Below, in pieces: positions 1 through 7,200 of a DNA stretch of 19,497 nt. Position numbers and translations under genes: made by a program. Origin of the DNA: CAYUZU01 sp964448675. Its GTDB lineage: Bacteria > Planctomycetota > Phycisphaerae > UBA1845 > Fen-1342. The notes below the pieces were generated by a model. That model saw only the letters and a list, made by a program, of their open reading frames with translations. It did no database searches and was not told where the DNA came from. The stretch spans positions 1-19,497 of the forward strand of contig CAYUZU010000050.1 of NCBI GenBank assembly GCA_964448675.1, read 5' to 3'. How positions within the stretch are numbered: the stretch's first letter is position 1; every line of letters starts with the position of its first letter.

Positions 1-358
1 CCATGAGCACGAATGCGAGGTTCGTCTTGCCGGCCCCGCTGCGGCCCGCGATCAGCACGTGTTCTTTCAGGCGGCGGGCGCGCAACAGGAACGGGGAGTG
101 CGGCCGGCCGGCGTATTGCACGCTGCCCAGCGGTACGTCGCCGGCGGTGCAGAAGGACTCAGAAGGTGGCGGGAACGGCGTTCGGTCGGGAGTGAAGCTC
201 TGCTGCAGGTGTTGACCGGCGAGCAGTTCCAGCGTCTGTTCGATCTCGGCCTTGCGGGCGTAATCCGACTCGGCCACGTACGCCGTCCATAGCTGTTCGA
301 TCTTGTTGCCCAGTACAGGCTGGAGCTTTCGGCAGAGCTCCTGTACGCGCGACATCAT
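1..358 (-). CDS. HerA/VirB4-like P-loop ATPase, N-terminal part (runs off left edge)
   Basis: The 119 codons visible before the left edge begin with a double ATG (MMSRVQEL). The N-terminal ~70 residues are mostly helical and charged. They are followed by DVPLGSV (about residues 74-80) and then a Walker A motif, IAGRSGAGKTN (about 103-113), in the context EHVLIAGRSGAGKT that is typical of HerA/TraD/VirB4-type hexameric DNA or protein translocases. Walker B and the C-terminus lie outside the window. The start is fixed by GAGGTGATC just upstream and by a TGATG overlap with the preceding minus-strand gene, implying translational coupling. The DVPxG element ahead of the P-loop recurs in the ATPase at 9572-11671, so the two may be paralogues. 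The ATPase assignment is good; the exact family (HerA, TraG/TraD, FtsK) is inference. Confidence 0.72.
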   Translation of the reverse strand, partial: MMSRVQELCRKLQPVLGNKIEQLWTAYVAESDYARKAEIEQTLELLAGQHLQQSFTPDRTPFPPPSESFCTAGDVPLGSVQYAGRPHSPFLLRARRLKEHVLIAGRSGAGKTNLAFVLM

Positions 359-924
359 CAACGATCACCTCGGGACGGAGCCAGCAGCTCGGCCTTGCGG
401 ACGGCGCTGGTGTACTGCTGTGCCCACGCGGGTACCGCCTGGCGCAGGCGCGAGACGTCCCGCCACAAGGAGACGCGCTCCTGACGCTGCTGGAGGTACA
501 GGTTCTGTAGGAGGGATTGCAGGTTGTCGAGTTGACGGTCGCTGGGCTGGCCGCGTTCGGCTTCCCAGGCGTGCAGGGCGTTGGTCGCGGCGCACTTGGC
601 GAGTTCCAGTTCGTAGAAGTTGTGCGTGTAGATCGCGTAGCGTTGGCGGACCTGGTAGATCGCGTCGTCCAAGCCCAGCCAGCCGGCCTCGCGTCGGTCG
701 TAGAAGGCTGCGGTGGCCGGGTCGTGGGTGGGCACGGCGAGGGCGCCAGTATCGAGGATCTGGTTAAGGGTCTGACGGTCGGGGTTGTGCGCGGAAGGGC
801 TTGGCGGGGAACGGCTATGTGACGTGCCCGACCGTACCGCGTACGTCTCGCGTCGACGGTACGCGCTGTATGGGTGGTACTGATTTTCCATGTCGAGGGG
901 CGCTGCGGCGGTCTTGAACTCCAT
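358..924 (-). CDS. Hypothetical alpha-helical protein coupled to the P-loop ATPase
   Basis: This encodes 188 residues starting MEFKTAAAPLD. I chose the ATG at 924 because GGAGGTGATCGTC precedes it with ideal spacing, although the frame stays open further upstream. The first ~70 residues are Pro/Ser/Arg-rich and probably disordered. The rest (YDRREAGWLGLDDAIYQVR onward) is strongly helical with many Gln, Glu, Leu and Arg, consistent with coiled coil. It contains a possible conserved patch around the LAKCAATNALHAWEAERG stretch. The stop codon overlaps the ATPase start (TGATG), and both genes share the same ribosome-binding string GAGGTGATCGT, so the two products are probably made in fixed ratio and may act together. 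I recognise no family. An adaptor or recruitment factor for the ATPase is a guess. Confidence 0.75.
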   Translation of the reverse strand: MEFKTAAAPLDMENQYHPYSAYRRRETYAVRSGTSHSRSPPSPSAHNPDRQTLNQILDTGALAVPTHDPATAAFYDRREAGWLGLDDAIYQVRQRYAIYTHNFYELELAKCAATNALHAWEAERGQPSDRQLDNLQSLLQNLYLQQRQERVSLWRDVSRLRQAVPAWAQQYTSAVRKAELLAPSRGDR

Positions 925-1081
925 GACGATCACCTCCAGGGTGCTACTGGAAGGTGGTGAAGACGCGCCGGTATTTAAGCTTTTCGCTACTGGCGAGGGA
1001 CGAATCAGGGCATTCTGCTGCTCGCCAGCGCAAGCTTCATAAAGGCGGACACAGTCCCCGCTGGGCGGAGGTGACGCGCAA

Positions 1082-1264
1082 ATGACCGAAACAAAGCGAG
1101 CCAAAGTGCGGTACATCTACGACCGCACCCGGGTACGCCTGAGGGCCTTAGCAGGTACGTTGCAAACGGCGGACGCGGACGACCTTGAAGCGCTACGCGC
1201 CGCGATCGACTACGAACGATGGTTGGGCGACGCGTGCGAAGTCGCCCTGGATGAGCGGGTTTGA
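1082..1264 (+). CDS. Small hypothetical protein (60 aa)
   Basis: This is a 60-residue protein, MTETKRAKVRYIYDR..., with a basic N-terminal segment, an acidic middle (QTADADDLEALRAAIDYERW) predicted to be helical, and an acidic end. The start is well supported by GGAGGTGA seven bases upstream, a stronger site than chance ORFs in this region have. It diverges from the gene at 358-924 across 157 bases, so both promoters should lie in that gap; on the minus side an AT-rich patch (GCTTAAATACC, near 970-980) is the best candidate. No domain is recognised. A small helical DNA-binding or regulatory protein would fit the size and charge, but this is not shown. Confidence 0.6.
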   Translation: MTETKRAKVRYIYDRTRVRLRALAGTLQTADADDLEALRAAIDYERWLGDACEVALDERV

Positions 1265-1672
1265 CGCTCGCTATCACGGTCGCGTATATACCTCTTTATT
1301 CTGATACCCACGTCACTCTCTTACCTAATCTCATCCATCACAAACACTTATGACTATTCACCCCTGTTGATTGTCACCCGACGGCCGCGCACATGTCCCG
1401 CAACATCAAGCCCGCGGAATACCGTGCACCCGTCCACGCTGGCCATGGTCCGCGCTCCTGAACCTGCCCGCCGCTTGCACCATTCCCCGGACCCGTGAGC
1501 GTCGACGCCACCCGATCGTACCCCAGCCGCCGCCAGCTGTACCTCCGACACAGTCCCCGCGATCCCGTACGTCGACCACCAGCCGCCGTCCGGGCCAACC
1601 CGGGACGTACCCAGCCTGCAGCTCCAGCGCCGCGTCTTCTAGGCTAACACCGTACCAGCAGCAACGCTCACC

Positions 1673-1913
1673 GCCGCCGGCCGGAACGGCCGGCGGCCAC
1701 CGCCTCTTGCCGTCGCCATCTTGCAACATGCCGCACCTTGCCACGCCAAACTCTGCGCCGCCCCGGCCGGAACGGCCGGGGCCATGGTGGCTGAGCCCGA
1801 AGGGCGAACACCGCCTACCGCGTGTCCGCATGGACACGCGGTCTTGTGCCGCCTCACTCCCGTCACTGTTCCGCCGAACTCGTCCTCATCTCCTGGCGAC
1901 GCGCACACGCGTC
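1673..1913. repeat. Cluster of five inverted repeats, three with a GAA loop
   Basis: Hairpin 1: 11-bp stem 1673-1683/1687-1697, loop GAA. Hairpin 2: 10-bp stem 1760-1769/1773-1782, loop GAA, sharing the core GGCCGGAACGGCC with hairpin 1. Hairpin 3: GCCC-GAA-GGGC at 1795-1805. Hairpin 4: 11-bp stem 1817-1827/1832-1842, loop GCAT. Hairpin 5: 6-bp stem 1898-1903/1908-1913, loop CACA. All stems are perfect. They are spaced roughly 12-90 bases apart and lie downstream of the minus-strand genes and of the plus-strand 60-aa gene. Roles could be REP-like elements, a structured origin or structured RNA; which one is unknown. Confidence 0.7.
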
Positions 1914-1921
1914 ACCTGTGA

Positions 1922-1958
1922 GGAAGAAGAAAAGAAGGAAACGGCCCCGCAGGGCCGT
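1922..1958 (-). terminator. Rho-independent terminator after the 93-aa minus-strand gene
   Basis: Read on the minus strand, a perfect 7-bp stem ACGGCCC/GGGCCGT (1941-1947/1952-1958) with a four-base loop is followed by TTCCTTCTTTTCTTCTTCC, a T-rich tract. It lies 17 bases past the stop codon of the gene at 1975-2256. The stem is strong and the T tract is interrupted only by C, so it should end the minus-strand transcript from 3889 or 2938 through 1975. Confidence 0.7.
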
Positions 1959-1974
1959 CCAAACGAGGACGCGC

Positions 1975-2256
1975 TCAGAAGCGCGGGTCCTCGTCCATCT
2001 CGTTCTCATCCCCTTTGCTTTCGTGCTCGATCATCCAGGCGAATGCCCGTTCCAGACAGAACACGACCAACGGCAGATCGTTGCGGCCGAAGCTACCCGT
2101 GTTGCGCCACTCGTCGGTCTTGGGGTCCTTGAAACCCCGCTCCACGGTGGCCTTGAACACGCTCACCTTTCGGCCCGACACGTCGATGCTGTTGCGCCAC
2201 ACGGCTGCCGTGATGGCTCCTGCACGAAAGCGTGCTACCGGTCTTTCGTTTTTCAT
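1975..2256 (-). CDS. Small conserved-looking hypothetical protein (93 aa)
   Basis: The 93 residues begin MKNERPVARFRAGAITAAVW. The layout, an N-terminal [KR]PV..[FI]R.GAI..A[VI]WRN segment, a central strand pattern (KVSVFKATVERGFKDPKTDEW), then SFGRNDLPLVVFCLERAFAWM and a short acidic tail, matches from memory a widespread family of roughly 80-100-residue proteins found on plasmids and islands of many phyla. I know no experimentally defined function. The strand-rich N-terminal half and the acidic tail (GDENEMDEDPRF) could suit a single-strand DNA-binding protein, but this is inference. GAGGTGA precedes the ATG and a terminator follows the gene. It is the last gene of the minus-strand cluster. 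Confidence 0.78.
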   Translation of the reverse strand: MKNERPVARFRAGAITAAVWRNSIDVSGRKVSVFKATVERGFKDPKTDEWRNTGSFGRNDLPLVVFCLERAFAWMIEHESKGDENEMDEDPRF

Positions 2257-2335
2257 GGTGGTTCACCTCGTGACCCCGCCATCTTGTGCGGCGGGGCTCG
2301 TCTCGAATGTCAGATGAGGCCCGACGGACACCGCA

Positions 2336-2366
2336 GCGCCCGAAGGCGCCCCGGGCTTACCCGGGG
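2336..2366 (-). terminator. Tandem hairpins at the end of the 193-aa gene
   Basis: On the minus strand a 7-bp GC stem (2360-2366/2349-2355) whose four-base loop contains the TAA stop of the upstream gene is followed at once by GGCGCC-TTCG-GGCGC (2336-2350), an extra-stable UUCG tetraloop hairpin. There is no T tract, so this may be an attenuator or mRNA stabiliser between the two genes rather than a full terminator. Confidence 0.45.
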
Positions 2367-2938
2367 AGCCGCGCGAGCGCGCGTTGGAGCGCCGCCTCTT
2401 CGCGGCGGCTGCTGGCTGCTCGCAGGCTGCCGATCTCCTCCCTTAGCTGCTGCGCCCGCCGCTGCAGCCGCACGAACACGCGCACGGCATCGCTTGTGAG
2501 GTGCTCCTCGCTCAAGACGCCTTCCCGCACGTGCTTCAGCGTTAAGTACGCTGCCCTTGCGGGGAGTCGTTCGCGGATACACTCCAACCGGATGAGCACC
2601 ATTCGCAGTTCCGCGCGAAGCTTGTCCGCTTTGTAGCGGGCTTTGTCGAATCCCCCGCTGACGCGCTCGAAGTCGACCGTGCCGAATGCACCCCAGTCGG
2701 GGCGGCCCTGTTCGTCGATGGTGGGGCGGATGCTCCACTTTGGCCGCTGACAGGGGAGGGCCAGGACCGGCCCCCACGTCTGCCATTCAACCCACCGTTC
2801 GAGCTCCTGCTCGTTGAGAAGCTCCTCGTCGTCGAGGCCGGGTACGCTTCCGTAGCCGGTGTTGCGCTCGACTTTGATGGTCGCTGCGACGGGGATGTCG
2901 CTGATCTCCTTCCAAGTTCCGCTGGTTGTTTTATCCAT
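2357..2938 (-). CDS. Hypothetical helical protein (193 aa)
   Basis: The protein begins MDKTTSGTWKEISDIPVAAT, with GGAGGT upstream at normal spacing, so the start is secure. Residues 1-90 are mixed. They carry an acidic stretch (PGLDDEELLNEQELERWVEW) and then PKWSIRPTIDEQGRPDWGAFGTVDF, which looks like an ordered beta segment. Residues ~95-193 are almost wholly helical and Arg/Glu/Leu-rich (KADKLRAELRMVLIRLECIRERL, and LQRRAQQLREEIGSLRAASSR), probable coiled coil. I know no family for it; the layout suggests a scaffold or a DNA/partner-binding adaptor. It is followed by hairpins and then the 93-aa gene, which may be on the same transcript. Confidence 0.75.
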   Translation of the reverse strand: MDKTTSGTWKEISDIPVAATIKVERNTGYGSVPGLDDEELLNEQELERWVEWQTWGPVLALPCQRPKWSIRPTIDEQGRPDWGAFGTVDFERVSGGFDKARYKADKLRAELRMVLIRLECIRERLPARAAYLTLKHVREGVLSEEHLTSDAVRVFVRLQRRAQQLREEIGSLRAASSRREEAALQRALARLPG

Positions 2939-2967
2939 TGTTGTACCTCCGCGTCCCGCCTTGATGA

Positions 2968-3048
2968 CGGTTCGCCCATAAGTGAGCGAACCGGCAGCAT
3001 GCGGCGCCGAGAGGTTGCCATGATGTGCATCGTGCGTCGGTGCACGAT
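2968..3048 (-). promoter_or_regulatory. Two inverted repeats in the leader of the 193-aa gene
   Basis: An 8-bp stem CGGTTCGC/GCGAACCG (2968-2975/2986-2993, ten-base loop) and a 7-bp stem ATCGTGC/GCACGAT (3029-3035/3042-3048, six-base loop) lie 30-110 bases upstream of the minus-strand start at 2938. They could be repressor operators or leader RNA structure. On the plus strand the second is followed by TGGTTTTGTTTTC, so it could also act as a terminator in that direction, though no plus-strand gene precedes it. Confidence 0.4.
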
Positions 3049-3089
3049 TGGTTTTGTTTTCTACATCTTGAATAGTTGCCCGTAGCCGA

Positions 3090-3106
3090 CCCGCCCTCAG
3101 GGCGGG
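3090..3106 (-). terminator. GC hairpin overlapping a possible stop codon
   Basis: A perfect 7-bp stem (3090-3096/3100-3106) with a three-base loop; on the minus strand the loop reads TGA, the stop of the possible gene at 3097-3312. A second perfect 8-bp stem, CCGATGGC/GCCATCGG (3122-3129/3136-3143), sits just upstream on that strand. There is no T tract. The pair may end or attenuate transcription coming from the genes at 3334-3889. Confidence 0.4.
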
Positions 3107-3312
3107 GAAAGCTTTACGTTGCCGATGGCGAACGAGCCATCGGTCGATAGAGCTTTAGGCGTGAAGCGGGTCTTGCGGCGCTTCATCGCAGCTGGCTCCG
3201 CCGCCGCCTCACTCTCGTCGCCCGCCGCACAGGGCAACGAGCGGGACAGGCTGAGGGGCGACCGCAGGACGCGGCCTGCGCTCCACGGTCCCGCCGCGTA
3301 CGCCGAACGCAC
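3097..3312 (-). CDS. Possible small protein (71 aa), weak
   Basis: This frame starts at a GTG (MRSAYAAGPWSAGRV) soon after the stop of the upstream gene at 3334 and ends inside a hairpin. The C-terminal third, from MKRRKTRFTPKAL to AIGNVKLSPP, looks more protein-like than the rest. There is no good ribosome-binding site for either the GTG or the internal ATG. It fits the orientation and spacing of the minus-strand cluster, but it could be chance coding in GC-rich DNA. Confidence 0.25.
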   Translation of the reverse strand: MRSAYAAGPWSAGRVLRSPLSLSRSLPCAAGDESEAAAEPAAMKRRKTRFTPKALSTDGSFAIGNVKLSPP

Positions 3313-3333
3313 GCCGCCCCCGGGCCGCTTGTG

Positions 3334-3591
3334 CTACCGGGGCCGCAGCGGCCGAGCTGCCTCCAGCTCGTGCTGTAATTCTGCGTGTACCTGCAGGCGT
3401 AGTTCAGCCAGCGAGCAGGGCCTCATGGCTGCGTCGACTCTCGGCGGCCGGGACTGAGTAGCGACCACTTGCCGCCAGCGCCAGCGCAGGCGCTCGGCGG
3501 CCGCAAGCAGGGCGTCGGCGTGGTGCAGCGTGACCTTGGGCACCTGGCACTCAGGACAGTCCCGGCCTTTGTTCGTGTTGGTCGCTTTCAT
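3334..3591 (-). CDS. Small hypothetical protein with a CPEC pair (85 aa)
   Basis: It starts MKATNTNKGRDCPECQVP, preceded by GGAGGAAGCC, which fixes this ATG over the longer open frame upstream. A CPEC pair at residues 12-15, followed by HH around 22, hints at half of a zinc site, but no second cysteine pair is present. The rest is helical and very rich in Arg, Leu and Ala (LLAAAERLRWRWRQVVATQS; LRLQVHAELQHELEAARPLR). It is probably a small DNA- or protein-binding accessory factor; I recognise no family. It lies 50 bases after the broken zinc-ribbon gene and may have been co-transcribed with it. Confidence 0.6.
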   Translation of the reverse strand: MKATNTNKGRDCPECQVPKVTLHHADALLAAAERLRWRWRQVVATQSRPPRVDAAMRPCSLAELRLQVHAELQHELEAARPLRPR

Positions 3592-3641
3592 TGGCTTCCT
3601 CCGGCACCCCACCACGTTCGCGCGGGGGCGCCGCGCCAACG

Positions 3642-3889
3642 TCATTGAGCGTCAGCGTCCCGGCCGAGCTTGAGGCCGGGCAGCTCGCCGTACCAGCTGT
3701 AGCCATCCACCGCGGGTTGCTGGGGCTCGTCCGGCGCCTTCCGTCGCGTGTCGCGCACGGCGATGGCCTGACACAGTACGCAGCGCTTCACCCGCTCCCC
3801 CCACGACCACGAAACCGCAGTCGGGACAGCGCCAGAACAGCACAATGTCGCCGCCGTCTGCCGCCGCGATTCTCGTGGATTCTCGTCAT
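3642..3889 (-). pseudogene. Zinc-ribbon small protein broken by two frameshifts
   Basis: A good start (AGAGGTG, then ATG at 3889) leads into MTRIHEN and then loses frame. A second frame contains DGGDIVLFWRCPDCGFVVV, and a third contains GERVKRCVLCQAIAVRDT and continues to the stop at 3642. The two breaks are explicit. ACGAGAATC is repeated in tandem with a 10-base period (plus-strand copies at 3868-3876 and 3878-3886). A run of six G on the minus strand (3797-3802) needs one base fewer. Undoing both gives one frame, beginning MTRIAAADGGDIVLFWRC, with CPDC and CVLC pairs forming a classic zinc ribbon of about 70 residues. Either the gene is decayed or the G-run is a sequencing error; the duplication is harder to explain as an error. 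Confidence 0.6.
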
Positions 3890-4218
3890 TCAGACACCTC
3901 TGAGGCGACTCGCGCCCACTCAAGAGGCCGAGTCGCCCTGCAAGACGGTCCGGGGTCCCTGGCCGTTTATCGGGCCTTACGTCACGGGCGCATCGGGTGA
4001 TGAACCGAGGTATGGCTCGAACATGCCGGCCGCACGATGGCAGGAACGGCGACAGCAGACACGCGGTGATTGTACGGACGGGCGAAACGTGTACGCTTGG
4101 AGGTGGCCCGCTGCCGGATCGCCGTGAGCGGCGTAGGAGGGGCGGCGCAGGGCTGATCGTCCGGGTGAGCCAAGCGGCACGCCCATGCCGAAAACGCGGT
4201 ATCGCGGATCAGGAGCTT
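3890..4218. other. Divergent intergenic region before the NACHT gene
   Basis: These 329 bases separate the minus-strand cluster from the NACHT gene and should hold both promoters. The plus strand has only a weak candidate, TTGTAC (4070-4075) and TACGCT (4092-4097) spaced by 16 bases. A short hairpin, CGCCG-TGAG-CGGCG, lies near 4124-4137. The NACHT frame stays open upstream to about 3997, but that part (Arg/Gly-rich, with no ribosome-binding site) does not look coding. No RNA gene or long repeat is seen. Confidence 0.35.
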
Positions 4219-7200
4219 ATGGTGGGAGCTCAGTCAGAAGTGTGGCGTGCGTTTGCACGATGCGCGCACGAGTCATGGCAGAAACGCAATCTCCTCGGCA
4301 AAGCGTTGAATGCGCCGTTACCGCAGGAGGTGCTCCTGAGCCTCAAGGACTCTGAGAGACAAACGCGCAGGACATATAAGAACGTCCTGGACGCGCTACT
4401 GGCAGCACGGGAGCTCGCCCCGCGGGCCCCCGTGTTGATCGAAGCCGATCCCGGTTTCGGCAAGACGACGGCGCTGCGTTGGGTCGAAGCATGCATGGCT
4501 GAAAGGTGTCTTCGCGGAAACGAAGAGGCGTTGTTGCCGGTCTACGTGGACCTTGGAGACCCAGAGCTAGGAAGTGCCGCACACAGCCTGGAATCTGTTC
4601 TCCAGCACCAGTTCCAACGCCGTTATCCAATCGACTACGGTTCACTGCCACATTCATGTCCGAGATTGTTTCTGATTGACGGGCTCGATCTGCTCGCCTT
4701 GAGACGGACCGGGGAAGTGCTGGTCCGTGAAGCGTTTGAGGCTTCAGTACGAACTGAGGACCTATACGTACTCGCGTCCAGACCGCTCGATCATCTCCGA
4801 TATGCATTCGAGATGCAGGGGCCGTACGTTCACGTTCAACTCGGTCCCCTCGATGCGGACGCACGTGATCAGTGGCTGCAGACCACACTGAGTGATCCCG
4901 CTCCCAGGTTGCTCCGGAACGTCGCTGCACAAGCCGGCCACAGGCTGCTTCACGTCCCTCTGTTGTGGGCGTTAGTCGTGCGTGCTTGCCTTGAACAAGC
5001 CTCTGACGAAGTTTCCTCCCCGTGGGACACTTACCCCGGCATGACCGGGATTCTGGATGGATTTGTTCAAGCCGCAGTACGACGAGCGGTCCGCGAGGGA
5101 CGACTGCAGCCCATGACGCATGTGTACGAGCTGACCGCCGCGGTGGAACAAGTTTGCTATCGAGCGGCCCAGCGCGGCTCACATGACGCGATACTCCTGG
5201 CTGAGCTATCCGAGTTAATTCACGCCCCAACGGGCGACGCCCAGGACGATACGCACGCCGTTGAGCTTTGGGAGAGGGGGAAGGTCACGTTGATGCAGGC
5301 GGGGTTGTTGTGGCCCGACAAGACTGGGCAGCACCTGCGATTCCTCCACCAGAGCTTCGCAGAGTATCTCGCCGGCCGTTACTGCGCCCGCTCGCTGCGT
5401 CACCTCGATCACGGCGGCGACTTTGACGCATTTTTGACTGAGATGCTCTCCTCACGCGCGCTCGATCCTGTGACAAAACACGCATTAGCGTGTTTGGCAA
5501 CATCGGAAGAGGGGCGTAAGGTGTTCAATCGCGCCTTCGACTTTCTGAGCCACGCTTGCGTCGAAGATGCCTGCTCTTTGTTCAGCGCGACTGGAGCACA
5601 CCCGGCACGGCGGCTCATCCGTAGATTCGAAGACAGCGTTCAACCGCAACAGGCATTTGCAGCCGCACAGGCGCTGGCTGAATTGGATGGAGACGACTTA
5701 CAGTCGAAGATCTGGGGTTGTGCCCTTGAGGATCACAAACTCGATGGACTTCGGTGGATCGGAAGCGTATCTCTGCAGACACACGATTGGCACTTCCTCC
5801 AGCACGCGTTCCAGGCTGTCCGCAATCAAGAACCATACTCGGAGGTGGGGTCCACGCAAGCGCGCGTTGGGACAGACATGCTGGCTCGACTGCGCGGCAA
5901 GCCACCCAATGACGCCTTGCTTTCACTGCTGGCTACTGACGAATGTCGCCACCGGGTGATCTGGATGATCGCACATCGCGCAACGCCGCTGTCACGAGAC
6001 GTCATCGCGTCACTCGAGACAATAGCACAAGACGACACTGGTCGTGACTCCAGCGCGGCCTTGTGCGCCTTGGCCAAAGTAGCCCCCGAATCGGTGGCAC
6101 GGGTCATAAGGCGCGCAACGTCGGATGCCTGCGCACCGGGCATATTCATGATGTGGGCGCCGTTATCAACACAAGAGCAGGTCGCCTTGCGCGAGCCCCT
6201 TCTCGACGTGATGGAAGACACTGCCACACTTGCACCGGTTCGCGTCGCAATCGCCGCGCAGCTGTACCAAGCATACCCCGAGCGAGCAGCCGCAGTATTG
6301 AGGACCGCGTTGTCCCAACCACCTCCTTCCTTTTTCAGCATGCAGGCTCTTTTATGGTATCGCGGCGACTTGGCACCTCTTCTGGCTGAGGTCGGACTCA
6401 ACGACGAAACACCGCCAGAAACTCAATTCACAATCAGCAGCGTACTGCGCGACGTCGCCCCCGAACTCGGTGCCCGCGTCCTTGATCACCTCTTACAGCA
6501 CCCGAAGTTACGTCCCGACGCCCGCTCCGACCTTAGACGTTACCGACTCATGTTCAATGCGCGCGTCCAGCGAGCTATGGAAGTCATGCCATTATACAAT
6601 CGTGGAGCACTTCTAGGAACAGAAGTCGCTATAGTGCTCGGTAACGGTCGCGAAGACGAGGCGCGTCCGCTCCTCGAGGCTCGCAGCATGGATTGCAGCA
6701 GCCCGCAAAGCGCGTTCTTTGCGGCAGCACTTCTAGAGGAGCTCGCGGAAGGCGCGGGGGTTCCTGCGCTGGAGAGACTTGCTGCTGCGCATCGTACGTC
6801 TGAAGAACACGCGTGGGTGGCGCTGGGGGCTGCGCAATTACTGAATGCCAAGCACCATGAACACGGTATTCAGTATCTCACGCATCTCGCGCACCACGGC
6901 CCGGCCGGCGTGCGATTTGGTGCGGCAGTTGCGCTTCAAGACGCCGACGCGGAGATGTGCGGCGAGGTCCTGACGAAGTTGTGTGCCGAGCCGAGCGTAC
7001 CGGCAGTAGTGCGCGAACGGGCTGCACGTGCGCTCGCAACGATGAACTGGGAGGCCGGACGGTTGTGGTTGCTCAGCATCGCGCGCAATGCCGACGAACC
7101 ACTACAGCTGCGCAGCGCGTGTGCCCTGTCACTTGCGGACATGGGCACTGAAGTGGCGGTGGACGTGTTGGCAGGGTTATGCCGTGTCGAAAACCCATTT

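Larger units (their letters stand above)
1265..1974. other. 710-base stretch without a supportable gene
   Basis: No frame here has both a ribosome-binding site and a protein-like composition; the long open frames are low-complexity Arg/Pro/Gly or Ser strings expected from GC-rich DNA. About 1270-1375 is distinctly AT-rich (lines near 1321-1380 are about 40% GC, against 60-70% around). About 1380-1670 is C-rich on the plus strand with repeated CCGCC motifs and no obvious gene. About 1673-1960 is packed with inverted repeats, listed separately. An origin (replication or transfer), a structured non-coding RNA, or an insulating terminator region are all possible. Nothing distinguishes them from sequence alone. 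Confidence 0.5.

Noticed and set aside
303..822. Plus-strand open frames opposite the helical protein gene
   Set aside because: The minus strand has a strong start signal and a TGATG coupling; the plus frames are Arg/Gly/Val-rich without signals.
1673..1782. Two GGCCGGAACGGCC hairpins considered as a CRISPR array or transposon ends
   Set aside because: There are only two copies, the spacing is irregular with later hairpins, and there is no cas gene or transposase.
1371..2132. Plus-strand frame of 253 codons in the hairpin region, and minus frame at 1406-1837
   Set aside because: No ribosome-binding site and a Pro/Arg/Ser composition; the frames run through perfect hairpins and a terminator.
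3997..4218. Upstream extension of the NACHT frame
   Set aside because: The extra ~74 codons are Arg/Gly-rich with no start signal, so ATG 4219 with a close AGGAG was preferred; some doubt remains.
4343..5230. Antisense frame of 295 codons within the NACHT gene
   Set aside because: It covers the Walker A to Walker B region of a clear NACHT protein and looks like low-information sequence.
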